Shown: positions 49,251 through 60,440, numbered from the stretch's first letter. The stretch: DNA of 64,000 nucleotides from Cymbidium sinense (GCA_021442155.1 CM038228.1:10457179-10521178), one strand, 5' to 3'. Program-made: numbers and translations. Notes: generated by a model from the letters alone, not told the origin.

Positions 49251-50100
49251 TATTTTTCTTTCTGCTGGGACCTTTCGACGGTGGATTCTTGGACATGTGG
49301 TCCAAGTGTCATGTCACCGATGTCACCGCAACTTTTGTAATGCTCTTAAGTTCTTACTACCATTAATGGTAGTTTTATATGGAACATTATTAGCTTTTAA
49401 TAATTGGCATTTAATATCTTTTCTTCATAAGGCCTTGTTCTTTACACATTCAACACATTGCACTCTAAAGATAGAGTCTCGGGATGCCTCCTTTGGGGTT
49501 GGAGCTTGGTACCATTGCTCCCATATTGATTGCTTAATATCACTAGTGGAGCTGTTCCTTTTCATCCACTTGAGATTTTCAAACTTGTTGTGAGTGGGAA
49601 CACTCGCTTCTGGTTATAAGGCTGGTTGTGTAATAGAGAGCCTAGGTGAGAGCTGATGAGCTCCTAGCTCTGCATTCCTCCTTCTCCTTTGCCTTATAGT
49701 AAGATTTCCTCCAGATGAAGAAGCTTCAGTATCATGTCGACCTTGAGCAAATGGCAAGGTCGGCAGAGTGGTCGCGTTCACAGACACGACTGAAATTTTA
49801 TGTCCAGTGATAATTCTCATCATGGTTGGAGCTTCAATATGTCCCAACCTTTGAAATACAGAGGCTCTCTTTCAAGAAACTTCCCTAACAGTAGTGACAG
49901 GAGTTTTAGTGGATTTGGCCTACTATATGGGTTGATGTGCAAGTTGTGCATGATTGTCATGTGCAGGCCTAGTTGTAGTTTGAGCAATGATCATTGGAAA
50001 ATTTATGCTACCAAATTGTATAGTAGCTCTAGCATCTCCCAGCATTAGCTAGGCGGATGTTGGCTTCGCGACTTAGCTACATAGTAAATGGGGTGTTATG
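49250..50100 (-). other. Tat leader or extra-ORF region, decayed
   Basis: Between gag and the PBS there is about 1.3 kb. Short frames at 49614-49847 (Arg-rich, RQRRRRNAE) and 49237-49593 show no recognised family. Tat/Ogre elements often have an additional ORF before gag, but I cannot show one here. Confidence 0.35.
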
Positions 50101-50134
50101 GAGATACATTCTATTCAAATGAAAGATAGTGATT

Positions 50135-50438
50135 AGTAATAAATAATTGATATATCACTCCACACTTTAAAAATATAAAGATACAATAGAACAAAGCAAC
50201 ATAAAAATAGACTCTAAATTAAATCTTAAATATTTAAGACCACATTTATAAAGTATTTTATTTTAAGATCCATTTAAACTTTTCATAGTAATAAACAATT
50301 GATATATCACTCCACACTTTAAAAATATAAAGATACAATAGAACAAAGCAACATAAAAAATAGACTCTAAATTAAATCTTAAATATTTAAGACCTCATTT
50401 ATAAAGTATTTTATTTTAAGATCCATTTAAACTATTCA
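50135..50438. repeat. Near-perfect 152-bp tandem duplication
   Basis: The block starting AGTAATAAA at 50135 is repeated from 50287, including TTGATATATCACTCCACAC and ATTTATAAAGTATTTTA, with only a few differences. It lies in the leader of the Tat element. Confidence 0.9.
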
Positions 50439-50465
50439 CTTTCATTTTTATTTTTATTTATGTTT

Positions 50466-50467
<2 letters not shown>

Positions 50468-50526
<59 letters not shown>

Positions 50527-50551
50527 TTATTTATTTATTTATTTATTTATA
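50468..50551. repeat. Compound (TA)n(TTTA)n microsatellite
   Basis: A TA tract of about 27 units (50468-50521) followed directly by TTTA repeats to 50551. Confidence 0.95.
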
Positions 50552-50606
50552 CTCCACTATTACTATAACTTAGGTTCGGCTAGCCAAAGTTGGAAAGAGA
50601 AGCTTT

Positions 50607-50624
50607 TCCCCAGCAAAGTCGCCA
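50607..50624 (-). promoter_or_regulatory. Primer binding site of the Tat element
   Basis: On the - strand the 18 bases read TGGCGACTTTGCTGGGGA. They start with the TGG that pairs with a tRNA CCA end, and resemble the tRNA-Arg-type primer site I recall for Ogre/Tat elements; the tRNA identity was not checked. It lies 6 bases from a candidate LTR end (CA on the - strand at 50631-50632). Confidence 0.7.
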
Positions 50625-50630
50625 GAAATC

Positions 50631-51470
50631 TGTGGGGTCCAAAAATTCGCCACCAACAACTTGATTAAGAGAGTATAATTTAAGTGTCGGTAAAATTTTC
50701 AGAATGCAGATGGAATAGTAGATAAGACACTACCCAAAGATTTTGTCCTCATTTTATAAGGACTTTAGATTTGATTCCAGGTTTCTTATAGGTGCAAGTC
50801 CCTATAGTTAATTACCCCTCCCAATGTTGAGAGAGAACTTTCAATTAAGGCTAGTCATTATATCGCTAAATGCATAGCGTATAGTAGCAGCATGTGGAGT
50901 TTTGAATTTAAGCTTATGAAATTTATCATATTAACTTAAAGTGATGGTTGGGAGAATGATGATGTGCCCGATCAAAATCCCATGATTCCGTCATCCCAGG
51001 CTGTCATGGTCCCTAGTCTACTTAGTCAGTGGAGGTAGTCGACCCAACCTGATCGAAGGATCCTTGTCAACAGACATGGGTTGCATCATCCAAGTAATCC
51101 TTGTAGACCTAGGGTGGTATTTGTCAAAGGCGACAAGCTTAAGTCCACCTTAGCTAATAGAGGGCTTTTTTCCCAATCAAATATATTCTATAGTTCATAG
51201 CTCAAAGAGCAAAGCTGTTGGGGAATATACATACTATGATCCTGATCGTAATCGTAATTTAGTGGTGTCATTTTATGACAAGCCACCCGGTCAAAGGACT
51301 CTGGTCATAACCGTAATTTATGTGGTGCCATTTTGCAACAAAATCACATGGATAGAAGACACAGACCATGCCTTTACGAGCTTAAGATTATTTGAGTGTG
51401 AAAATAGTTATGTATTTGATTTGACATTGGCTCTTTGTGAGCAAACATTTTCTTAATTTATCACCTTCGA
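50631..51470 (-). repeat. 5' LTR (U5 side) of the Tat element, extent unknown
   Basis: The boundary TGTGGGGTCC at 50631 (ACA end on the - strand) next to the PBS marks the LTR edge. The segment is non-coding and contains two echoing blocks (CGTAATTTAGTGGTGTCATTTT at 51252 on and CGTAATTTATGTGGTGCCATTTT at 51311 on). The far end of the LTR could not be located because no second copy was found. Confidence 0.5.
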
Positions 51471-52640
51471 TAAATGATTGTGGATGGGTGGATGGATTTT
51501 ACTTTAAATTTAAATAATTAATTTCATTTAATTTATATTTTTTTAATTTTAATATTTGATCATTTTACAATTGATTTGAATTTGAATATATAAAGATTGA
51601 TCAATTAAAACCTTAGTAGTGATAGCCTTTTGATCACATGACTATTGTTGAATAATAGACCATTTCAACTCTTCCTCTTTTCTACAGAGGAACGGGTCTA
51701 ACTTCTCAAAATTTATAATCCTTTAAACCTTATCAATTCTAGTTTGAGTGTAGGGGATCAAGTTTGAGACTTTTCACTTGGGAGTTTGAACTTGAGAAGC
51801 TGTCAATAAGTATATCTTTTGTAATTGTATGACAAAATTAGCTTCTTAGATTTTATTAAATTAAATTTCTTATAATATTATCATTAGATTTTTAGGTTTT
51901 GTTAGCCCAGACTTGGTCCTAAGACCAAACCTGAAATCAACCCGCACAGCATCCTCAAACACTAAGTTTAAGCGTTCAACATAGTATCGGGGCCCATGTG
52001 GTGGTTTTATATTTAATTGCATGAGTTTTGGTGTGTCTACATTATGTGATTATACAAATTATAATATAACTACATAATATGTCCTCACACTTTTAATAAT
52101 AGCTAATCTGAGTCAACTTCACATTAATTCTTAATTGAGTTTTATTTCATCCAAATTGTATTTAAATCAACTTATAAGCTCTTTATAAGATTAATTGAAT
52201 TTTTCAAGTTACTTTGAGATTTGCATTAGTGAATCAACAATAATTATACTTGATTACCTCTTAGCCTTTATGGAATTTACACAAACCTCAAGGCCCTATG
52301 ACTTAATTGAGAATAATTTATAAATCCATGTAATCCCCATAATTATTCACGTATTCATAAATTTGTGCAAATATTAACCGCCCAATAACATATAAAGCCA
52401 CCTCTTGAGTATTTAAAATGATTGCCCCTTTCCTTACATGTACATGGGTGATTCATTGGTTTTAGTGTTAGGCTTATATATCAAACATCATCATGTATTT
52501 ATATATTACTCAAGGATAGCAATTTTTATTTTTATATGATTTGAATATACCTGCGGGCAACAATTATTGTTTCCATATGCTTTAAATATATTTGTGGGCG
52601 GCAATTATTATTTTCATATGCTTTTAATATTGCTCGATTG
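51471..52640. other. AT-rich sequence, nothing recognised
   Basis: Could be more of the Tat LTR or a flanking element. No coding motif. Confidence 0.4.
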
Positions 52641-52666
52641 GCCCCCATGAGATTTCTATGTTTAAC

Positions 52667-52676
52667 TATAAATATG
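52667..52676 (+). promoter_or_regulatory. Candidate TATA box and leader
   Basis: AACTATAAATATGGGGGAG reads as a TATA box. About 125 bases downstream is a GGTAAGTA donor-like site (52798 on) after a T-rich leader. No gene is recognised behind it, so it may be the promoter of a solo LTR. Confidence 0.35.
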
Positions 52677-53022
52677 GGGGAGATTCAATTCATTTTCATC
52701 CGGATCTATTCAATTCTTCAGGAGGTTTTGAAAGTTGTAGGTGCAAGGAGGTTTTCTTGTAGTTTAGAGGAGATTCTTCTAAATTATCAGGTCATTTGGT
52801 AAGTACTTTAATTTTGGTTTTAGAAATTTTACTTTAACTTTTAGACTTAAAGTACTCATATATTAACTTTAAATTTTTATTTAATATTCGGTTCAAATTT
52901 AATTTATGTTCAATTTCAGTCTAATTAATAATGTTTAAGTGCTTTATCAGTTTGAATTTTGATAACATCTCCGCGTCGTACCCACGTAGGGGGCTGTATC
53001 GAGGGACTGGGCCTGCTTACCA

Positions 53023-53205
53023 TGCTATAAAGAGCGCATATGAGTGGTATAAATCACGGCCTAAATATATTCTTCCCTACCATGCTACAAAGAGCGTGTA
53101 TAGGTTACATGCACAAAAGAAATCATATAATTTCCCCATCGCGCTATGAGCTTTGCCTACAAGTTTTCCCACCGTGCTACAAAGAACGCGTACGGGTTCA
53201 GCTCG
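53023..53205 (+). repeat. Three short repeats around CCATGCTACAAAGAGCG
   Basis: The word CC(A/G)TGCTA(C/T)AAAGA(G/A)CG(C/T)(A/G)TA occurs at 53023, about 53083 and 53173, spaced roughly 60 and 90 bp apart. Confidence 0.7.
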
Positions 53206-53329
53206 TCATGCCAACCGCAATTAGGATTTTAGGAGCATTCAAATTTGAAGTTTTTATATCATTACATGCAAATTGGCTTTGGCGGTCAATGAAATTTAGA
53301 CACAATAACCCACTCTTTTTTTCTGTAGT

Positions 53330-53332
53330 TCA

Positions 53333-53366
<34 letters not shown>

Positions 53367-53472
53367 AATGTCCACGAAAAGCAAAAAGTAGAATATAGTA
53401 AATCATACAAATCAGATTTTTAGTAAAGTTAAGAGGATTAAAACCCTCATTTTTTAATTTTATGTAGTTCAA

Positions 53473-53514
<42 letters not shown>

Positions 53515-53627
53515 CTCCATGAAAAAGAGCAGAATTTAAGTTAAATATGGTAAATCATACAAATCCAGATCTTCAATGAACTTGAGAGGATTAAAACCCT
53601 CTTTTTTTTCTTTTTTCTTTCTTAGTT

Positions 53628-53661
<34 letters not shown>

Positions 53662-53760
53662 ACAACTTTCTCCACGAGAAAGAGCAGAAATTCAAGTAGA
53701 ATGTAGTAAATTATGTAAATCCAAACTTTCAATAAATTTGAGAGGATTAAAACCAGAAAA
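53330..53760 (+). repeat. Three repeats of about 155 bp, each with a (GA)n tract
   Basis: (GA)n tracts lie at 53336-53365, 53476-53511 and 53630-53659. Each is followed by CCA(C/T)GA(A/G)AA(A/G)GAGCAGAA-like sequence, GTAAATCATACAAATC-like sequence and GAGGATTAAAACC(CTC). The apparent reading frames rich in Arg-Glu or Ser-Leu are produced by the GA tracts. Confidence 0.85.
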
Positions 53761-54048
53761 GTGTTAAATTAAATCCATGAATATTTAAAATCTCAAATAG
53801 CTATTTCTTTGGAACAAAAGCTAAATCCTCAATGCCATGACCATTTGAAAGAAAAAAAATACACACTTTCAACATACCATAAATTATGTCTCACGACCAT
53901 AGCAGAAAAGGAAAAGGAGATGAAGGTCATGAAATACATAAGAGAATAAATAGGACATCTCATCTCTCTGAACTTTAATTTTTTTTTTTGGAATATTTAC
54001 ATACATGGCATATAGTTCTTACATAGTTACAGAGCATACAAAAATTTT
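53761..54048. other. Flank of MULE Y, nothing recognised
   Basis: Non-coding sequence immediately outside the left terminus of Y. Confidence 0.5.
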
Positions 54049-54102
54049 GGAGAAAATATTACGTCTGGAGTCCGCACATAGCTTTATGTGCAGACTCCAA
54101 TC
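54049..54102 (+). repeat. Terminal inverted repeat, left end of MULE Y
   Basis: Begins GGAGAAAATATTACGTCTGG and is the inverse partner (49 of 54) of the right terminus of X. It contains a 32-nt hairpin at 54067-54098 with 14-bp arms, 13 of 14 paired. Confidence 0.8.
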
Positions 54103-54479
54103 CTGGCCCGACGCATGTCCAGTGGTTTTCTTTCCAGTTTTAGCTCTGTAACTGGACGGACGGTGACGACGACGTTTATCCTGGCCTGACCCGGCACACC
54201 TCATTCAAATAGTGGGAGAAGAAAAATGAGACGAGTGTCATTCGACATTCCTCCCACGCATGATAGTTTAGGGCTTTCTCAGCTACGCTCACCTCGATCG
54301 AGCGTCGCTGCCGATGATTTAGCAAATCTTATGAATAACTTTCATTGAGGTATTGCAGGTGACTACATAAGGTATTTACCCCTGTGTTCTCGAACTTTAA
54401 TGAATTTAGGATTTTCTCTATTCTCCTCACCATCCAGTATGTGAACATTTTAGAACATTTGAGTTCTTTAAATGAACGA

Positions 54480-57090
54480 GATGTATTTTAGTAGTTTTGG
54501 AGATGTTTCGCATGTGTACTCTCTATACTATCAAGATGGTACACGCCATTATTTTCAAATTTTTAAACTGATTAGCCTTGTGAAATGTTTAGTATATCAC
54601 ATGGTAGGATGTTGGGTCATGTTTCAAGATGAATTTTGTGGCCTAATTAGGGATGATAGTATGTTCATTTGATGGCATTAAAATTTATTTGTAGGTTGAT
54701 TTTTGGTTGTCTGCTTCAGTTTTGCAGGTGTACTTTTTGTACTCTTAGAAGAGTACAGCCCATTTTGCCATTTTTTTAAAATACTTTTGTCCCTGTTTAG
54801 ATACAAAATGCTCAATACATGGCTTATGAAGCAGATTGAAGGCTCATTGCTTAATTTTTAGGGGTTTTTTACATCTGTACTCTATGTACTCATAAGAGTC
54901 TGAAAGCATCATTTTTCATTTATTTATTTGGCCTATTTGGAGGAAATATGTTCATTACAATCCATTAGGAATAATTTGGAGGCTGATAGGTTGGTTTTTT
55001 ATTATTATTTTGCATCTGTACTCTCTGTACTCTCTTGAGAGTACAGATGATTTTGGCCAATTTTTTCTAATTTCTTTGGCCTGGTTGTTCAAATTATGTT
55101 CATAACATTCCAGTGGAAGCAATTTGGTGGCTGTTTGTATGGTTTCTAGGATATTTCTGCATATGTACTCTCGGTACTCTCATGAGAGTACAAATGATTT
55201 TCTCAATATTTTTACAGTTTATTTTGCCTAGATTGAGAGAATATGGTCATTACATTCTATTAGAAGTAATTTTATGGCTATTTTTCCAATTTCTTTGGCC
55301 TTGTTATTGAGATTATTTTCATTACATTCCATTGGAAGTAATTTGGAGGGATGTTTGGATGGTTTATGGGGGATTTATGCATCTGTACTCTTTATACTCT
55401 CATTAGAGTACAGAGCATTTTGATCATTTTTTTCTAGTTTTTTTGGCCTGTTCGGAGGAAATATATTCATTACAATCCATTAGGAACAATTTGGAGGCTG
55501 TTTGGTTAATTTTTTAGTGTTATTTTGCATCTGTACTCTCTGTACTCTCTTGAGAGTATAGATAATTTTGGCCAATTTTTTCCAGTTTCTTTGGCCTATT
55601 TGGAGGAAATATGTTCATTACATTCCATTGGAAGTAATTTGGAGGGATGTTTGGATGGTTTCTGGGGATTTTTGTATTTGTACTCTCTATACTCTCATGA
55701 GAGTCTGAGCATTTTTTTCCTATTTCTTTGGCCTGTTTAGAGGAAATATGTTCATTACAATCCATGAGGAATAATTTGGAGGCTATTTGGTTAGTTTTTT
55801 AGTGTTATTTTGTATCTGTACTCTCTATACTCTCTTGAGAGTACAGATAATTTTGGCCATTTTTTTCCAGTTTCTTTGGCCTGTTTGGAAGAAATATGTT
55901 CATTACATTATATTGGAAGCAATTTAGAGGAATGTTTGGATGGTTTTTGGGAGATTTTTGCATCTGTACTCTCTATACTCTCATGAGAGTATAAAGCATT
56001 TTGGTCATTTGTATCCTGTTTCTTTAGCTTGTTTGGAGGAAATATGTTCATTACAATCCATGAGGAACAATTTGGAGGCTGTTTGGTTAGTTTTTAGTGT
56101 TATTTTGCATCTATACTCTTTGTACTCTCTTGAGAGTATACATGATTTTGTGTACATTTTTTTCTAGTTTCTTTGGCCTGGTTGTTCAGATTATGTTCAT
56201 TACATTCCAGTGGAAGCAATTTGGTGGCTGTTTGGATAATTTTTGGGAGATTTTTACATCTATACTCTCTATACTCTCATGAGAGTGCAGAGCAATTTGG
56301 TCATTTTTTTTCTATTTTTTTGGCCTATTTGGAGGAAATATGTTCATTACAATCCATTAGGAACAATTTGGAGGCTGATTGGTTGATGTTTTAGTATTAT
56401 TTTGCACCTATACTCTCTGTACTCTCTTGAGAGTACAGATGATTTTGGCCAAATTTTTCCAGTTTCTTTGGCCTGGTTGTTCAGATTATGTTCATTACAT
56501 TCCAATGGAAGTAATTTGGTGGCTGTTTGGATGGTTTCTGGGGAATTTCTACATCTGTACTCTCTGTAATCTCAAGAGAGTATAGAGCATTTTGATTATT
56601 TTTTTCCTATTTTTCCCCTATTTTTTGGAAATATATTCATTACAATAAAATAAGAATAATTTGGAGGCTGTTTGGTTAGTTTTTTAGTGTTATTTTGCAT
56701 CTGTACTCTCTGTTTGGATGGTTTTTAGGAGATTTTTGTATCTGTACTCTCTGTACTCTCATAAGAGTACAAAGCATTTTGGTCATTTTTTCCAGTTTCT
56801 TTAGCCTTTTTGGAAAAAATATGTTCATTATAATCCATCAGGAATAATTTGGAGGCTGTTTGGTTATTTTTTTAGTGTTATTTTGCATCTGTACTCTCTG
56901 TTTGGTTGGTTTTTAGTAATATTCTATATCTGTACTCTCTGTACTCTCTTGAGAGTACAAACAATTTAGGCTATTTTTTTCAGTTTCTTTGGCCTATTTG
57001 GAGGATATATGTTTCTTACAAATCAATTGGGAATAATTTGGAGGGTGATTGGTTGTTTTTTATGGGTGATTTGCATCTGTACTCTCATTA
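54480..57090 (+). repeat. Subterminal array, period about 147 bp, two alternating palindrome types
   Basis: Each unit carries CTGTACTCTCTGTACTCTC followed by the reverse half GAGAGTACAG, then TTTTGGCCATTTTTTCCAG-like text and GGAGGAAATATGTTCATTAC-like or GGTTGTTCAGATTATGTTC text. Palindrome starts are at 55027, 55174, 55394, 55542, 55689, 55827, 55975, 56122, 56271, 56419, 56566, 56753 and 56941. Most spacings are 147-149 bp, with exceptions of 138, 187, 188 and 220. The two central bases alternate TT and AT between neighbours. Older, more diverged units extend leftward to about 54510. Short frames rich in Leu-Tyr-Ser here come from the repeat. Confidence 0.9.
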
Positions 57091-57116
57091 ATTGACTTTT
57101 CATTTTAAAGTTTACC

Positions 57117-60010
57117 ATGTCTGGGAAAAGGATAACTTCGAGATGCAAGCCTACCACCGTTAGAACGGTGTTCAATAATATTACATCATGATTTACTGAT
57201 GAACTCATTGACATTTTAAAGAGACTTCATCTGCATCAATTCATTAGACTCCACGGAATTCAGCAAGACTCAATAGCCATTACCTCAATCCTGTCTTGCT
57301 GGGACATAGAGAAGCAAGCTTTCTTTCTAGGTGAGCAATGTATTCGTTTCACCCCCGATGAAGTTGCAGCAATTTTAGGGATGCCAAACAGAGAGGAGAA
57401 GGTCTTATGGTAGAAATCCCCACTATCGCAGTTCAGTTCAATGGACTATAAGACTATGCTTGAGCATACGGATAGGTCATTTCCTGTGACATAGTTTGTG
57501 TAGTTGTACATACATTTTCTGTTGTCAAATCTTTTTTTTGTATATCATAACTATAGGGTAGCATCGGAATTGATTGCCTACTCCGATGACATAGATAATT
57601 TTGCTAAATACAATTGGGCAGAGGCCATTTGGGCATTCCTAGTTTCACAATTTGATGGTATTACATCAAAGATTCATACCCAGAAGACACCTGGGTACAT
57701 GAGTGGCTTTGTCACTCTTCTTATGGTTGTTCTATATCTTCGGTTATGTATTATTTGATGCATTGAAGTTAACTTATATAAATATTAATTGTAGATCTGG
57801 GCCGCTGAGCACATAAGCATCATGAGACCGTTATCTCCATTTGCAAAGCCACGTATGTTGTGATGGCAAAAAATAAAGTTTTCAGATGAAGCCTTCACTA
57901 GTTTAGGAGGACACCATATGATATATAATAATATCACTTAGTTCATATAAGAATGTATTTATTTATGCTGTAATCATCACATTTTCTTATCGGTTAAACA
58001 CAGGTCTTCCTTTCATTCGAGGACATATCAGAAGAGGAGACCTGGCTCCTTAAATTATTTTCCCCTGCCCAACATGCAATACATGTTGAGCCTGATAGCA
58101 GTCCCATTCTAAGTCCACTGAGTTTAGCCCCCACTGAATCTTCATATGTCTCTCCTCAATATTCTCCCCCATCCAGTGTATCTAGCCTGCCCTCTGCTAC
58201 TACCCCCATAGAAGACATTATGGTGGGGAGGATACTTGCAGGTTTTAGGGACTTGAAAGATATACTATCTTCTTTTCAAGCAACAATGACAGAGAGAATG
58301 GATGAGATTAATTTATGGGTTCTTCTCGAGGAGGTTGGGTTGGCGTCTTACCATCTCTTTGGGGAAGCTCCTGGAGGTCACCACAGGGAAACTCTTGAGG
58401 AGGGCACAGGGGACCTATGGAGGCTACCAAAGGAGCTTCCCCTGTGAGGCTAGCACATGGGAGTCTGCTGTGGAGGCAACTACAACTGCTACCCCTGTGG
58501 ATACTTCCACTTGGGAAGTTGTTGCCTCTGTGGATACTTCCACTTAGGAAGCTGCTGCCCCTATGGATACTTCCACTTGGGAAGCCCCTAAGGTAGCCTC
58601 CACTAGGGAAGCCCCTATTGAGTCCACCATAGGGGAAGCTATTATGGAGGCCTCCACTGCACATAAAGATGCTCCGAAGCCTTTAATCTATAGCATTGGG
58701 CCTGGTGTGAAGGCTCAGCAGATAAGAAAGAGGAAAGTTATTTGTTCCCCCTTCGCACACACTTACAGGAAGTCACGAGCAAGAATAAGTGATGTGGTGG
58801 TCTCCACTTAAGATGAGAAGCCGACAGCAGAGGTATTAAGTTACTTTCTTTTAAATTTGAGATAATAGAAATAGATTTCACTAAATTTTTTTATAGGTTT
58901 GTAAAGATGAGATAATAATGGTCGATGACCCACAGACTACTGTCATTGTGGTGGAGGAGCATCAGTCGGAGGTATGCATCATCTCAATAGATCGATCCTT
59001 AATTCATAGTGAATCTAGCTCTTCATCACTAACTTTCATCGTCAATAATTTTGTTGCAGCCAGTAGAGGCACATCATTTTGTTGACTTCTCATCCAGAGC
59101 TGTTATGCCTAAGCTGATGCTCCATCTTAGTGACACATCATGCACCTGATTCAAGGACAAGTAAGTCAATCTTCAATCAACTCCTTCATACATAAAATAA
59201 CATATTCGTTTAATTAAGATCGCTTTAAAATATTTCTCACTTGTAGGGGTGATACAGTATTCACGGCTGGGAATATCATTATTGCACGAGGGCAGATCGA
59301 TGAGTTACTGATAGATCAGTATCTCAGATGCACACGTCGATGCCTTCTCCTTCTTACTGGCTGAGGAGTACTCGCTCTGTTCGGGGCTGTATGTCCCTTA
59401 TTTGTACATCTCATGCTTGCATTAGGTAAGTTACCCCACAGATATCCAGTGTATTATGATTCAATCCTTGTTTATATAAATGGAAACTATAATTTATAAA
59501 TGTTCTCTTCTTTTCTTACAGAGCTATACGAAATATGGCCTACACATGGAAAGTCAAATATTCATCCAGCACATCACTACAGACAGTGTGTCAAGGGCTG
59601 AGCTACTCTTACTTCCAATTATATATAATTAGCATTGGACACTTCTAGTTGGGCATATTAAGCTAGGGGCTTGGTATTTTTATGACTCATTACCAAAACC
59701 AACCCATAAGATCATTCTTCCTGAGATTGTAATAGTTGTTTCCAATTTGATTTCCGTTAACTAATTTTTTTACCTCTTTATTGACTATACTTCTTGCTAC
59801 TCATATCAAATTACTTGTTGAAGATGCTGGCTAGTCTTTTGTGAGTGATCCCACAAAATGGCCAATCAAAATGGTGAGTGGGTTGCCAGTCCAAGATAAT
59901 AGTATTGACTACGGGATGTTTGTCTGCAAGTACATGAAAGTCGAAGAAGATGAATTGATTTAGGGCTGAGTTCGCTTACGTTATGTTTTATTTGGGAATG
60001 AAAAAGCCAA
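57117..60010 (+). pseudogene. Ulp1/SENP (C48) protease-like gene of MULE Y
   Basis: From an ATG at 57117 (MSGKRITSRCKP) the first exon carries FLGEQCIRFTPDEVAAILGM, a PMD/DUF1985-like helix pattern common before plant transposon Ulp1 domains. KYNWAEAIWAFLVSQFDGIT lies at about 57600. After an intron ending ATTGTAG, an exon reads IWAAEHISIMRPLSPFAKPR. After AAACACAG, a long exon starts VFLSFEDISEEETWLLKLFS and becomes Ser/Thr/Pro-rich. Later exons give FYVP-type text, then HWTLLVGHIKLGAWYFYDSL with catalytic His (59633-59635) and Asp (59684-59686). The last reads DNSIDYGMFVCKYMK, where the nucleophile Cys is Tyr (codon 59910-59912). Stops at 57189 and at 59630 (directly before the His) add to the damage. 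It cannot be an active SUMO protease. Confidence 0.8.
58497..58595 (+). repeat. 33-bp in-frame tandem repeat within the Ulp1 gene
   Basis: GTGGATACTTCCACTTGGGA-type units start at 58497, 58530 and 58563, encoding (V/M)DTSTWE-x4. A looser continuation follows (ASTREAPIESTIGEA). The second unit carries TAG in place of the Trp codon. Confidence 0.85.
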
Positions 60011-60049
60011 GCTAAGAACTGTACATTTAAAGTTTGATAAGTAAGAAAT

Positions 60050-60300
60050 AATTGTACATGGTATTTCTTTTATTTTTTTTGATATCCTTGGGCAGTTTGG
60101 ATCTTTTATTATTAGTAGAGAACACCTGCAGCAATTTGGTTGACGCTGGAATGCTTTACTGGGATGTGTTTCATCTATACTCTTTATACTCTCCTAGAAG
60201 TACACAGAGTATTTCATCTATTTTCTTCAATTTTGCTAGGCGGTTTGGAAAAATTATGATTAGAGAACATCTATGACAATCACGGTTGAAATTTACTCTA
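60050..60300 (+). repeat. Two more subterminal-type units downstream of the Y Ulp1 gene
   Basis: Two imperfect units of about 136 bp share GGCAGTTTGGATC/GGCGGTTTGGAAA, GAGAACA(C/T)CT and TGTGTTTC(A/G)TCT(A/G)TACTC. They resemble the 54480-57090 array. Confidence 0.65.
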
Positions 60301-60315
60301 TTGAGATGTGTTTCG

Positions 60316-60440
60316 TCTGTACTCTCTGTATTATTTATGCTATCTGTACTCTCTATACTCTCTGTACTCTCTGTACTATTTATACTCTCTATACTTTATG
60401 TACCCTCAGTACTTCATGTACTCTTTATACTCTCTATTCC
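60316..60440 (+). repeat. 9-bp minisatellite (TGTACTCTC)n, block 1
   Basis: Degenerate tandem copies of TGTACTCTC/TATACTCTC. One repeat equals one half of the array palindrome. Confidence 0.85.

Larger units (their letters stand above)
36600..50630 (-). mobile_element. Tat/Ogre-type Ty3 retrotransposon internal region with antisense PMD gene
   Basis: On the - strand from 50630 downward: primer binding site, gag, protease, RT, RNase H, a second RNase H, integrase, a repeat-bearing spacer, and a PMD gene in the opposite orientation. The motif style (RILID-x-GS protease, ILYT...LYYINQRLIGVEMHYSPIEK RNase H, and the second RNase H before integrase) is that of Tat-lineage non-chromoviral elements. 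Those elements are known to carry extra genes between integrase and the 3' LTR, sometimes antisense. All genes are broken. The left boundary is approximate because no 3' LTR was matched. Confidence 0.8.

Noticed and set aside
53040..53520. Frames with Arg-Glu or Ser-Leu runs
   Set aside because: Produced by the GA microsatellites on either strand.
54480..57090. CRISPR-like or satellite interpretation of the regular array
   Set aside because: This is a plant genome, units are about 147 bp with no short-repeat/unique-spacer structure, and unit text is shared with MULE X, so it belongs to the transposon.
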